Origin: Lachancea mirantina
Taxonomy: Eukaryota > Ascomycota > Saccharomycetes > Saccharomycetales > Saccharomycetaceae
Assembly (NCBI GenBank): GCA_900074745.1
Contig: LT598468.1
Coordinates: forward strand, 248,001 to 312,000
Reading direction: 5' to 3'
DNA length: 64,000 nt
The position numbers were made by a program, and so were the translations under genes. Below are positions 1 through 8,295 of the stretch, piece by piece (positions within the stretch are counted from its first letter, which is position 1; each line of letters starts with the position of its first letter). The notes beneath the pieces were generated by a model. It made no database searches, was not told the DNA's origin, and saw only the letters and a list, made by a program, of their open reading frames with translations.

Positions 1-3000
1 ATCACAGGACTTAGATAAGCTTCTGAAGGACTATGAGCAGAATGTCCCTTCACCTGTGACATATTAGGAACAGCATTTTCGTCAGCCTCAAGTTTTATAG
101 ACACTTGATAGGCCGAATCTAAATGCTCAACGGCACTTGGTTGCGTTCTGTCCTTAAAACGTGGCTTCTTTTCATCTCTGGATACATGGGTATTTGAGAT
201 TGCCTCTTTGCCATGTGCTTTTTCTGTTGCATTAAGAGGACTATCTTTGCGAGAAGAATCCTCCGCAGGAGCTGCCGAAAAAACCTCAGATTTTTCCTTC
301 TCCTCATCAGGGATGTTTATACTTTCGGAAGTACTTTCCAGCTCAGGTCGAGGCTCTGTTGTTGTTCGAGGCGAATGTGATATTTTTAATACCCGTGCAA
401 CGGAATCCTCATTGTCGGTTATTGCCGGCTTACCGGCAGCTTTTGAACTACTGATTCCAAACAAGGGAATTCTTTTGATTTCTTGATCCTCTTCCTGGAG
501 TTTCTTGATCTCATCTTGTGAACGTATAGAAGCGTAATCTCTCTTTGAATGGCCCCTTGCCGCAGCTAACACATGCGCTATAGTTGTACTCGCTTGTCTC
601 AACATGAGACCCAAATGACGACTGGCCTCCTCGGGAGTGGCACCTGCTGCGGTCTTCGATCTAGCTGCCGCCTTGAGCGTGTTGATAATAGGGAAAAAAG
701 CGGCGGGAATGATCTTATTACCAGACACAAAAGTCGAATTGTTTCTTCTGGAATGCGACGACCGCAAGCTCTTCGATGCCCTCCTGGCATGGCTGTGACC
801 TTTACTCCTGTCTTTTTTCTTTCTCCTTGCCACTGGTAATGCAAAGGGAGGTTGTGATGGCATTATCCAGGGAGGGTGGAATGGGACTTTTTCGCGATGC
901 ACAACCGTCTTTTGAGCTCGGTCGTATGGTCCGGGTTTCGAAGCTTTACTCTTTCCAAGATCTCCTCTTGTCTCAGTCAATGACGTTTGTAGCGAATTTG
1001 AATTCCTGAGCGTCTCGCCGCTCAGGTTTATTTCAACAGAACCCGCTTTAGACTCTGAGTTTTTCAACGGGATACGTGCCAGCGTTCCGTCAATGTCATT
1101 TAAACCGCCTTTCGTTTCAAGCAGTGACTTATCCTTCGCAAAGTTGAAAAGTGGTATCTTTTTAAGCGCCGACAGCGGAATTTTTTTGGGCTTCTTTTCT
1201 CTTTTCTTCCTCTCCCTTTTGATCTTTTGACTCTTTTGTTCTTCCGCGGGCGGTGCGGCAGCTCTCTTCGCAAGCTCTTCCGGTGTGTACCTCCTATAGG
1301 GCTTTTTAGGTTTGCCACTTTTAGTCAATCGTAAATCGGAGGGATAAGGTGGTCCGCGTGAAACTATAACCTCGAGTTCTTTTCGCTCTGACTCTTTGTT
1401 AACCCTCTCTTCTTCTTTCCTTCTTTTCCTTTCAGCTCTAGCAGATTCGCGAGCCTCCAAAAGCTTTTTCCTGGCTTCCCTGTTCTTCTTTCTTATGTTT
1501 TTACGAGCAACAGATGCGGCAACATTAACTGCAATGCTGTATTTTCTCCTCAATAGCTTTTCTGTAGAGATTTGTGATTGGCCAGGTTTTTTCAGCTTCC
1601 CTGGCTGCGCTTCTTCCTTCAGAGCTGTTGGAAATGATAATGTTCCAGAAAGACCAGAGAACGAAGTTCCAGCAGCATTTAGGGCGGCACTCAATTCTTG
1701 GCTTGTAAAGCCAAAGCCTGGGCGTGACGCATTAGAGACTCGGCGAGATTGTGACTTCGTGGAAGCGCCGGCTTTCTTAGAAGTTGGGGTAACTTCGCTG
1801 ATAGAGGTTTGCTTCTTTTTAGATGCGACCTTTTTTCGACCTTTGGTCACTTTGATAGACTCAAGAAGATCTGATATATTGAGGTCACCTAACTCTCGAT
1901 TTAAATCATCAGAAACTTCGCGCTGTGATTCTGATTGTGATTCATCTTGGAAAGCCATGGCCATGGCATTTTGCATTATCAAATTCAAGTCGAAGCCCTC
2001 CTCCTGGTCGGTAGCATTAGCACCAGCTATTTCTGCGCTAGCCGCCATATCATTTAAACTTCCAGAAGGTGCAACAGCAGGCTCTTGGCGGCCTTGGGGT
2101 TCAGTTAAAGAAGTGTTGACAACACGATTGACCATATCCGCCAAAGCTTTGGAGAAATCATCATCTTCCGGCTCTGATGATACGTGGGCTTTAGCCTTGG
2201 ACGACTTTCGCTTATGCTTACTAGATGAACCTTTAGATTTTACCGTCGTACTGGTGCTTTGAACCTTAGAAGATTTCTTGTTCTTTAGCGTCGACGATTT
2301 GGCGGGCTTTTTGTGGCCCTCCGTACCTTTTAGCGAAGACTTTTTCTTAGATGTAGATGCATGGCTTGATTTATCAGACTTATCCACCAAGTCCTTTTCG
2401 AATGCTTTTAACGTTGCCTGTACAAGCGCTTGTGTCTCAGGGTCGCTGGACTCGTAACTTTGTGCAGCTCGACGTGTATCGACTTCCGTTAAATTTGAGG
2501 TAGAAGTGGACCCTAAACTGGCTTGATCCATAAAACTCTTGATAACGTCTTCAAAGTTCAAGAGATCATCATCTGCCTTTTTCTCTTCTGCCTTACCTGT
2601 CTTAGAGCTTTTTTCGACGTTTTTCTGCTTCTTGGACGATTCCTTCTTCTTCTTTGACGACTTCTTTTTGGAGCTTTTCTTCGAACTTTTGCTCTTACTA
2701 GCCTTCTTTTCCTTACTGCTACGGCTGGCTTGAGTTGGCTCGGCCTGCATCTGATCCTTTTTGCCCTCAGCAAAACCATCTCCACTCACATTTATGTGCT
2801 GAAGCGAGTCAAGAATGGCCCTCCGTAGAGCCTCATCCTCTTGATCTAAATCTTCCGCTGTAGTTGCCTCCGCGCGTGAAAGGACGTTATCTTGAGTAGA
2901 AGGCAGTTGTTCTTGCAAAAGTCCTTGCTGTAAGATGTGAGCCCATTCCTGCTCTTTGTTTACCTCACCGAGTTCCGAGCTTTCCCCCAATACTTCATTT

Positions 3001-3278
3001 CCAGTGTCTTGACGGTGTTCGTGCCCTATTTGTTGCGGTTTAGATCCGTTCTCTGCAACATGATCCATGCCCCCAATCGCTTGGGCCACTACCGCGGCCA
3101 GATCTTCATCCCCAAAGTCAATTCCCGGCTCTACAGAGGTTTCCTGAAGCTCTGGAAACTCTTCATTTAGGTCTGCAGTCTCATGTTCCAAGTCTTGTAC
3201 CGGTTCACTCTCGTTGTGAGCTGCCAGAAGATTACCAACTAATTCATTCAGATTTAGGTCTTCCTGTTCCTCTGACAT
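1..3278 (-). CDS. SPP41: SPP41-like nuclear regulator, 3' end off window
   Basis: Open frame of about 1092 codons running from ATG at 3278 past the left edge, so the C-terminus is missing (the S. cerevisiae protein is about 1435 aa). The N-terminus begins MSEEQEDLNLNELVGNLL. Residues about 200-250 are a long Lys/Ser-rich stretch (repeated SSKKKKSSKKK-type runs), followed by further basic Ser/Lys blocks. No enzymatic domain is visible; the composition fits a disordered nuclear protein. Spp41 is known genetically as a negative regulator of expression of the spliceosome genes PRP3 and PRP4. Identity rests on composition plus the STP1 neighbour (YDR463W-YDR464W are adjacent in S. cerevisiae). The frame stays open for about 30 codons upstream of the chosen ATG, without another ATG. 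Confidence 0.8.
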   Translation of the reverse strand, partial: MSEEQEDLNLNELVGNLLAAHNESEPVQDLEHETADLNEEFPELQETSVEPGIDFGDEDLAAVVAQAIGGMDHVAENGSKPQQIGHEHRQDTGNEVLGESSELGEVNKEQEWAHILQQGLLQEQLPSTQDNVLSRAEATTAEDLDQEDEALRRAILDSLQHINVSGDGFAEGKKDQMQAEPTQASRSSKEKKASKSKSSKKSSKKKSSKKKKESSKKQKNVEKSSKTGKAEEKKADDDLLNFEDVIKSFMDQASLGSTSTSNLTEVDTRRAAQSYESSDPETQALVQATLKAFEKDLVDKSDKSSHASTSKKKSSLKGTEGHKKPAKSSTLKNKKSSKVQSTSTTVKSKGSSSKHKRKSSKAKAHVSSEPEDDDFSKALADMVNRVVNTSLTEPQGRQEPAVAPSGSLNDMAASAEIAGANATDQEEGFDLNLIMQNAMAMAFQDESQSESQREVSDDLNRELGDLNISDLLESIKVTKGRKKVASKKKQTSISEVTPTSKKAGASTKSQSRRVSNASRPGFGFTSQELSAALNAAGTSFSGLSGTLSFPTALKEEAQPGKLKKPGQSQISTEKLLRRKYSIAVNVAASVARKNIRKKNREARKKLLEARESARAERKRRKEEERVNKESERKELEVIVSRGPPYPSDLRLTKSGKPKKPYRRYTPEELAKRAAAPPAEEQKSQKIKRERKKREKKPKKIPLSALKKIPLFNFAKDKSLLETKGGLNDIDGTLARIPLKNSESKAGSVEINLSGETLRNSNSLQTSLTETRGDLGKSKASKPGPYDRAQKTVVHREKVPFHPPWIMPSQPPFALPVARRKKKDRSKGHSHARRASKSLRSSHSRRNNSTFVSGNKIIPAAFFPIINTLKAAARSKTAAGATPEEASRHLGLMLRQASTTIAHVLAAARGHSKRDYASIRSQDEIKKLQEEDQEIKRIPLFGISSSKAAGKPAITDNEDSVARVLKISHSPRTTTEPRPELESTSESINIPDEEKEKSEVFSAAPAEDSSRKDSPLNATEKAHGKEAISNTHVSRDEKKPRFKDRTQPSAVEHLDSAYQVSIKLEADENAVPNMSQVKGHSAHSPSEAYLSPV

Positions 3279-3818
3279 CGCTTGAAGAAACAGCCCAAAA
3301 TTTCCTACGTCTGACTCCACTAATCGGGATCCTGGAACGCGAAACAAGTAATCTTTGTAGTCTTTTGGCGATTAGCTTCAGTAGGGTGATCCTAGCGTGT
3401 TGACGCTTCTAGACCTCATCTCATCTCTAAAACTTGTGATATCGAGTGTCATTACTCACGAACTATTCAATCTTATCAAATGCTTGGTATGAATTGATCT
3501 CCTCCAACTTCAAGTATAAAGCATATTCGACTGCATCTAGAGCCTTTGAATGATGAGAAAATTCACTGTTTTATGGTCGTAACTCAATAAATTTTTAATT
3601 GTTTTTCTTATGTTTTGATACAAATCCCTATTTCCGATAGAAACGCCTGCCGTTCCGATGCAATTGGGAACACGTCAGAGATTGCCGAGCAAAAAAAATC
3701 GACCTCTTGAAATGGCCCTGCCCTTTCCCCCAACACTAATTGGTGCATTAAATCCTTGTTTTCTGTGTGTCTCTCTTAATAAAAAAAAAAGCTCTGATTA
3801 CATCATCCGCTCTCATTG
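3279..3818. other. Intergenic region SPP41-STP1
   Basis: 540 bp between two minus-strand genes; it must hold the STP1 3' end and the SPP41 promoter. A+T-rich tracts lie near 3590 and 3780. No RNA gene, repeat or convincing small ORF was seen. Confidence 0.6.
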
Positions 3819-5402
3819 TCATAGCTTAGTGTCGAAGGTAAAATTGTAAAAATTCAAATATCCTTGGGTTTCACGAAAATGCCTTTCGCTCACAGAGATT
3901 GGGTCCATTTGTCTGTCCAAAGTCTCTTCTATCTTGGAAGAAACAGGCCGCATTGAAATTTTGTCTTGTTCGAAGACGTGAAGGTTGGTGGGAGACTGAT
4001 CCAAGTCTAGTGGAAGCAAGAAGGGCTCGCTCAATGCAGCGGCATCCACATCGGCCACGGGATAGGACATTGCGGGCGTGGGCTGTATTTGTCTCTTGAC
4101 AAAAGCGTCGTGCGACGAGATTCGTGACGATGCCGAAGAATCGGATTTAACGGGTTCCAAGGCAGCGTCTTCGACCGGTGTCGGGTTCATAGAAATGTAA
4201 ATTTCGTCTAAAGGCGTTTCGTTGTAAGGGGTGATACATTCTTCAGAAGAGGTGGTCCTGGCGATAGTTTCTTCCGGGGAAACCATAGAGGAAGGTGTGA
4301 AATCGGCCGTTCTCATTATCCTGTCGCCTTTACGCACGAGTTTGGAACGTTTTTTGGACTTAGGCGCGCCTTTAAAGTTGTCCGAGTTCAGCATTAGTCT
4401 GTTGTCACTCATCTTAGTGATAGCAGGGGCGCGCTTGAATCCGACGAGCTGGTTGGCCTCGTTGACAACGATCGCGGTCGCCTCTATCGCTTCACTGTTT
4501 AAGAGCACGTTGGGCTCGATAACGCTCTGTTGTGACGATATGAAGCGCGAATGGCCGTTCGAAGTCCTTATCATCTTGAGTTTACCGGATTTTTTCGAGT
4601 TTTTAGTCTGTGCAATATATCCACTGGGTAATCCACTGCACATGCCCTTTTCGATATGATTTTGAATCCACACATCCGTATTTTCGAACGCCTCGCCACA
4701 ATGAGCACAGGACCCGTGCGATTTGGCTCTGTCGCTCGTCTTGACACCCTTTGGGTAGACAAAATGCCGCGAGCGCAGATGCGTCTTGTAAGTGTCCCGC
4801 CTCGAAAACCCGCCTGTGCTATGGCACCTGCTCTCCGAGGAGCCATCCTTGGTGAAAAATGGACAATGGTAGGCCTTCTCCACGGCGTGTTTCTTGATAT
4901 GCCGCGTCAGATAACCCCGAATCCGAAATTCCGCATCGCAGTAATGACACACGAACTTCTGACCTTCTTCGCCCATGGCTTCCGCGCCCGCACCAACTTC
5001 TTTAATTTCGCCCTTCGAGCTATTACTTCTCGGTGAAATCGGTGGCGATGCCACGCACCCGCCGCCATTACCACCCCATTCCATTGCGTCGGAAAGTGTT
5101 CCCCTCATAGACATGGGTCCCTGCAGTCCAGACAAATCAAGTGCGCAAGGCACAACGGTCGCCTTGAAATCGAGGGACGTATCCACATTGTTCCGGCTCG
5201 GGAAAAGCGAGCTTTGTACTTTAATATCCGGTTCACTGCCGTTTTCTGACGTTTTTTTGGCTACGACCTCGTCCGTCCCATCGTCTTTATCCTCTTTGAT
5301 ACCCACTGCGTCGGCCAAACTGTGCAATAATTTGAAGAATCTCACGGTGATCGATTTCAAAAACACCGTGTGTTTAGACATTGGAACCGAAAGAACCGTC
5401 AT
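3819..5402 (-). CDS. STP1: Stp1/Stp2-type zinc-finger transcription factor of amino-acid sensing
   Basis: 527 aa. Latent transcription factor of the SPS amino-acid-sensing pathway: kept cytoplasmic by an N-terminal regulatory region, cleaved by the Ssy5 protease when external amino acids are sensed, then activates permease genes. The sequence shows the conserved N-terminal hydrophobic/basic segment (residues about 9-33), a second conserved block near 65-100 (VVPCALDLSGL), then C2H2 zinc fingers: FVCHYCDAEFRIRGYLTRH at about 149-170, a second with a longer loop at about 178-213, and a third CAHCGEAF finger at about 232-256. The C-terminal ETQGYLNFYN block is also conserved. Length matches S. 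cerevisiae Stp1/Stp2. One gene is expected in a pre-duplication yeast, so it stands for both paralogues. Start chosen at the first ATG; Met8 is an alternative. Confidence 0.95.
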   Translation of the reverse strand: MTVLSVPMSKHTVFLKSITVRFFKLLHSLADAVGIKEDKDDGTDEVVAKKTSENGSEPDIKVQSSLFPSRNNVDTSLDFKATVVPCALDLSGLQGPMSMRGTLSDAMEWGGNGGGCVASPPISPRSNSSKGEIKEVGAGAEAMGEEGQKFVCHYCDAEFRIRGYLTRHIKKHAVEKAYHCPFFTKDGSSESRCHSTGGFSRRDTYKTHLRSRHFVYPKGVKTSDRAKSHGSCAHCGEAFENTDVWIQNHIEKGMCSGLPSGYIAQTKNSKKSGKLKMIRTSNGHSRFISSQQSVIEPNVLLNSEAIEATAIVVNEANQLVGFKRAPAITKMSDNRLMLNSDNFKGAPKSKKRSKLVRKGDRIMRTADFTPSSMVSPEETIARTTSSEECITPYNETPLDEIYISMNPTPVEDAALEPVKSDSSASSRISSHDAFVKRQIQPTPAMSYPVADVDAAALSEPFLLPLDLDQSPTNLHVFEQDKISMRPVSSKIEETLDRQMDPISVSERHFRETQGYLNFYNFTFDTKL

Positions 5403-5766
5403 AGTGCCGTTCCAGTGTCTTAAAGCTTGAGATTATCTCTTGTTGTTACTTAAATATGGTCTAATTTTCGTCGTTAGGTGATTTTTTATCCTTGTTCTCA
5501 AAAATTTTTCTCATGAAGCTGTTAAAGATAGTGAAAATTTCACCTTGACCAGCAACAGGGGACAGCGAAGAGCACGCTATTAGGACAAGAAAGATATATA
5601 TTACATAGAAGAGACAGCAGTTAAGTCGCTGTGAATTGCTGAACTGAAATCCGTCGTTGAAAGTTGTATCTTGTTGAATATTAACTGCGAAGTCCCGAGA
5701 ACAAACGGCCAACTAAATGCTGCGTATGTTGACTTTGTGAGGGTATGAAGCTAAGGCATCGGCATT
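5403..5766. other. Intergenic region STP1-YMD8
   Basis: 364 bp between the YMD8 stop and the STP1 start, both on the minus strand, so it contains the STP1 promoter. It holds a minus-strand open frame of 83 codons with no ATG in its first 66 codons, which is not called a gene. Confidence 0.5.
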
Positions 5767-6945
5767 TCATTTTGTGACAACCATTTCGATTTCTTCGACA
5801 TTAGTAGAGTCCCGGGCATTGGCGTTGGCCTCTTCGTCGTTGTTGTCGAAATCAAGTATGTATTTGGTTCTTGCGTTTTCCTTGAATCGGTAGTAGTTGT
5901 AGTAGCACACGTCGAGCAGGATTGTGGTCATGCCCAGCCAGTTGTAGAGGCCGCTCAGACGTTCATGAAGTACCGCGAGCCCCGCAACAATGGTGAGAAT
6001 CTCCTTGACGACACCTGCGATCGAAAGCGTCAGGACCTGTGCCAGTTGCAAAATGCCAAACTCGCATATGGTCATGAAAAAGACCAGGAAGCCCGGAACA
6101 AGCAACAACAGCGCGCCTCGCAGCACGGTGGACGCGCTGACAAGGCCATTGGCCTCGAAGAGCGGGGAGTGGAACACAGCTGGAAACGGCCGTTCCGCGA
6201 TGAGCGCGAATGTGAAGAGAGTGACACCCATGACGGGTGCGAGTTGGTAGATGGTTTCGACGGGCGACTTTTTGCGAGCGCCCGCGCCCGCGTTCGCCGC
6301 ACCTGCAGGGCCTGCAGCCCCGGCTGGGCCGCCTGCGTGTTTGTTCAGTATGAGATGCGTGTACACCCAGCGAAGGCCCGAAAGACAGCTGCTGGCGAGC
6401 ACCAAAAGCACTCCTAACGCGACTTCCGCGGCGTCGTTTGCCGTCTGCGTGTCCGCGCCGGGCGAATGTACCATCATGACCACACCAAGAAACATGACCA
6501 CGACGACGGCGAGCAACTGCCACCGGAACTTTTCGAGCCGAAACACGCAGCTGAAGAGCAGCACAAACGCAATGCTCGAGGACTTGACAACCGTGTACAC
6601 GGCTAGGGGCACGAATTTGAACGACACGTTACCTAGCCCGATGTCTCCGGCGCTCGCGAGCGCCGTGGGGACGATCATCTTGCCGTAAAAGCGCCAGCCG
6701 GCGGCTGCCGCGCCTGCAGGCGCGGCCGCCGCAACTGGCGCATCTCTGGCGAGCGTGGGACGCGCGTAAACCCTGAGATAGCACCAGGATAGGCCCCAGA
6801 GGATGAATTGATGCACAGAGGTGACGAGCATCGGGAAAGCCACGTTGAGGCCCTTGTGCGGGTCGAACATCCACTTGTTGTACAGCGAGAGCGTGATGGA
6901 GCAGAAGTACCACCCGGCAATGCATACCAGGATGGACTGGGACAT
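5767..6945 (-). CDS. YMD8: Ymd8-like nucleotide-sugar/triose-phosphate transporter family protein
   Basis: 392 aa, about ten hydrophobic segments, of the drug/metabolite transporter superfamily (TPT/NST branch). It starts MSQSILVCIAGWYFCSITLSLYNKWMFDP, and the family signature of an N-terminal SLYNKW motif is clear. In S. cerevisiae Ymd8 is a putative Golgi/COPI-vesicle nucleotide-sugar transporter with no proven substrate. The gene is strikingly GC-rich compared with its neighbours, and two loops are low complexity: Ala-rich at about 72-83, and a Gly/Pro/Ala repeat (AGPAGAAGPAGA) at about 205-228 in a predicted loop. The C-terminal tail is acidic and Asn-rich. First ATG used. Confidence 0.9.
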   Translation of the reverse strand: MSQSILVCIAGWYFCSITLSLYNKWMFDPHKGLNVAFPMLVTSVHQFILWGLSWCYLRVYARPTLARDAPVAAAAPAGAAAAGWRFYGKMIVPTALASAGDIGLGNVSFKFVPLAVYTVVKSSSIAFVLLFSCVFRLEKFRWQLLAVVVVMFLGVVMMVHSPGADTQTANDAAEVALGVLLVLASSCLSGLRWVYTHLILNKHAGGPAGAAGPAGAANAGAGARKKSPVETIYQLAPVMGVTLFTFALIAERPFPAVFHSPLFEANGLVSASTVLRGALLLLVPGFLVFFMTICEFGILQLAQVLTLSIAGVVKEILTIVAGLAVLHERLSGLYNWLGMTTILLDVCYYNYYRFKENARTKYILDFDNNDEEANANARDSTNVEEIEMVVTK

Positions 6946-7072
6946 CTTGGAGCGGTGTTGATCGCTGGCGCGGGAGACGGTGTTTTTCGCGTGCCAGAGT
7001 TTTTATTTTTTCGCTAACCACAGCTGAGCGCTAGACACGGCCCGTGTATACCATGCATAAGGTAAGCGAAAA

Positions 7073-7106
7073 TGTGTATACCATGTACATGTACATGGTA
7101 TACACA
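7073..7106. repeat. Perfect 34-bp palindrome with no spacer
   Basis: The left arm TGTGTATACCATGTACA (7073-7089) is followed directly by its exact reverse complement (7090-7106). A related half copy, GTGTATACCATG, occurs in direct orientation at 7044-7055. The element lies about 130 bp upstream of the YMD8 ATG, so it could be a binding site or a hairpin in the 5' leader. Confidence 0.95.
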
Positions 7107-7980
7107 GCGGAGCCGCCGCCACTGCACGAACCACACGGGGGCCACCCTACCAACCATACCAAAGCCGAGCCGGCTGACCGAAACGGAGTTCGTAACCAGA
7201 GTCACGTGACCACCCAAGTTTCACTACTGAGCTACTATGTTTGCTGCATCTACTATGTTTCCGTTGCAACCTGCGATCTTCTCTGTTCTATGTTACAACA
7301 GCCTCGGCCCGCTTCCGCTATAGCGAACCTGGACAGCGCTTTCCACTGGAGGACTTTCTCGAATGCCGACAGACGACGAGAACGAAGCTACACAGCAAGG
7401 TACAATACACAGGTACAAGATAGCATAGAATAAGCATTTACTTGGGTGCAGGGGTGTTGAGAAAAACAGGTCTGAAATGTCTATCACACTTTACGAACGA
7501 GCTCGTTGTCGTTGGTAACGGAAACTCATTGTTACCCACGCGTATGTAACGATATTACCCGCCGAGAGCCATGGTCGGGGGGTACAGCATGTGAAGCTTG
7601 TAAGAATGCAAAGCATGCTTAGCATAGCTCGTCCTTATGATTATCACTACCAGTGAAGATGCTCATGTAGCCCGCTTCTCAAGTCCGGCATATCAGCTGA
7701 CACAGACCAAGAAGCGGACCACGACAACGATATATGTATAGGTTTTCTACCGCTGCGCGCATCTGACTCTTCTGTGATATTCCCTGTTGAGCTCATGCCA
7801 TGGCAGGGTTACCCGCACTTGAGCTTCTAGCGATCTCCAGTACTTCGCCCCCGAGGCTCGAAGCTGGCGGACTTCGGACGGCATTTCTGTGCTTCTGTGG
7901 TTCCCAGGAAGTTCCCAGGGGCATCCGCTGATACTGGTGTTACTGGTGTACGTGCGCGCGATGGTTTCGCATGGGAAGCG

Positions 7981-7999
7981 GACGTCACGTGGTGACGTC
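7981..7999. promoter_or_regulatory. CRE-like dyad centred on CACGTG
   Basis: GACGTCAC and GTGACGTC form a perfect inverted repeat separated by GTG. Each arm contains TGACGTC (ATF/CREB-type half site), and CACGTG (bHLH type) lies across the left arm and spacer. It is about 300 bp upstream of the SSC1 ATG. Function is inferred. Confidence 0.55.
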
Positions 8000-8028
8000 G
8001 CTGGGTACGGCGCGCTTTTTCCAGACGC

Positions 8029-8040
8029 TTCTAGAAATTC
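8029..8040. promoter_or_regulatory. Probable heat-shock element upstream of SSC1
   Basis: TTCTAGAAATTC contains the head-to-head TTCnnGAA core plus a third TTC one base out of perfect phase. It sits about 23 bp before the TATA box, as expected for Hsf1 control of an Hsp70 gene. Confidence 0.6.
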
Positions 8041-8062
8041 GCCAGCTAAAAAATTTTCCGGC

Positions 8063-8072
8063 TATATATATA
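8063..8072 (+). promoter_or_regulatory. TATA box of SSC1
   Basis: TATATATATA about 225 bp upstream of the SSC1 ATG and just after the heat-shock element. Confidence 0.6.
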
Positions 8073-8295
8073 GGAAGGGAGAAATACACTCACTCCGCAA
8101 GGTGCCATTAAGGTCCGTTTCGCGAAAGAAAGGGTAGTTCTCAGACACTCAAAGTTTGCGACCTTATTGTTATCCCAGCTCCTGGCACAGCATCCCAACT
8201 AGCGGCTGTTCGGCGATACCAATATCTAAGACTAAAACTAGCGTTTGAGCTACTCCGTTACCGTTACTGCGCGCTCGGAAATCCAGAAAAACAAA

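Larger units (their letters stand above)
6946..8295. other. Divergent intergenic region YMD8-SSC1
   Basis: 1350 bp serving both the YMD8 (left) and SSC1 (right) promoters. It contains a 34-bp perfect palindrome, a CRE/E-box dyad, a heat-shock element and a TATA box, listed separately, and a CACGTG box at 7203. Short ORFs on both strands lack coding character. Confidence 0.7.

Noticed and set aside
5461-5712. 83-codon minus-strand frame between STP1 and YMD8 with a hydrophobic segment
   Set aside because: Begins at TTG; the first ATG is at codon 67. It occupies the STP1 promoter and no splice donor was found to supply a start.
5963-7021. Several frames overlapping YMD8 on both strands
   Set aside because: Explained by the high GC content of YMD8, which makes stops rare in other frames.
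8245-8295. N-terminal extension of SSC1
   Set aside because: Open only from TTG and would bury the mitochondrial presequence that starts at ATG 8296.
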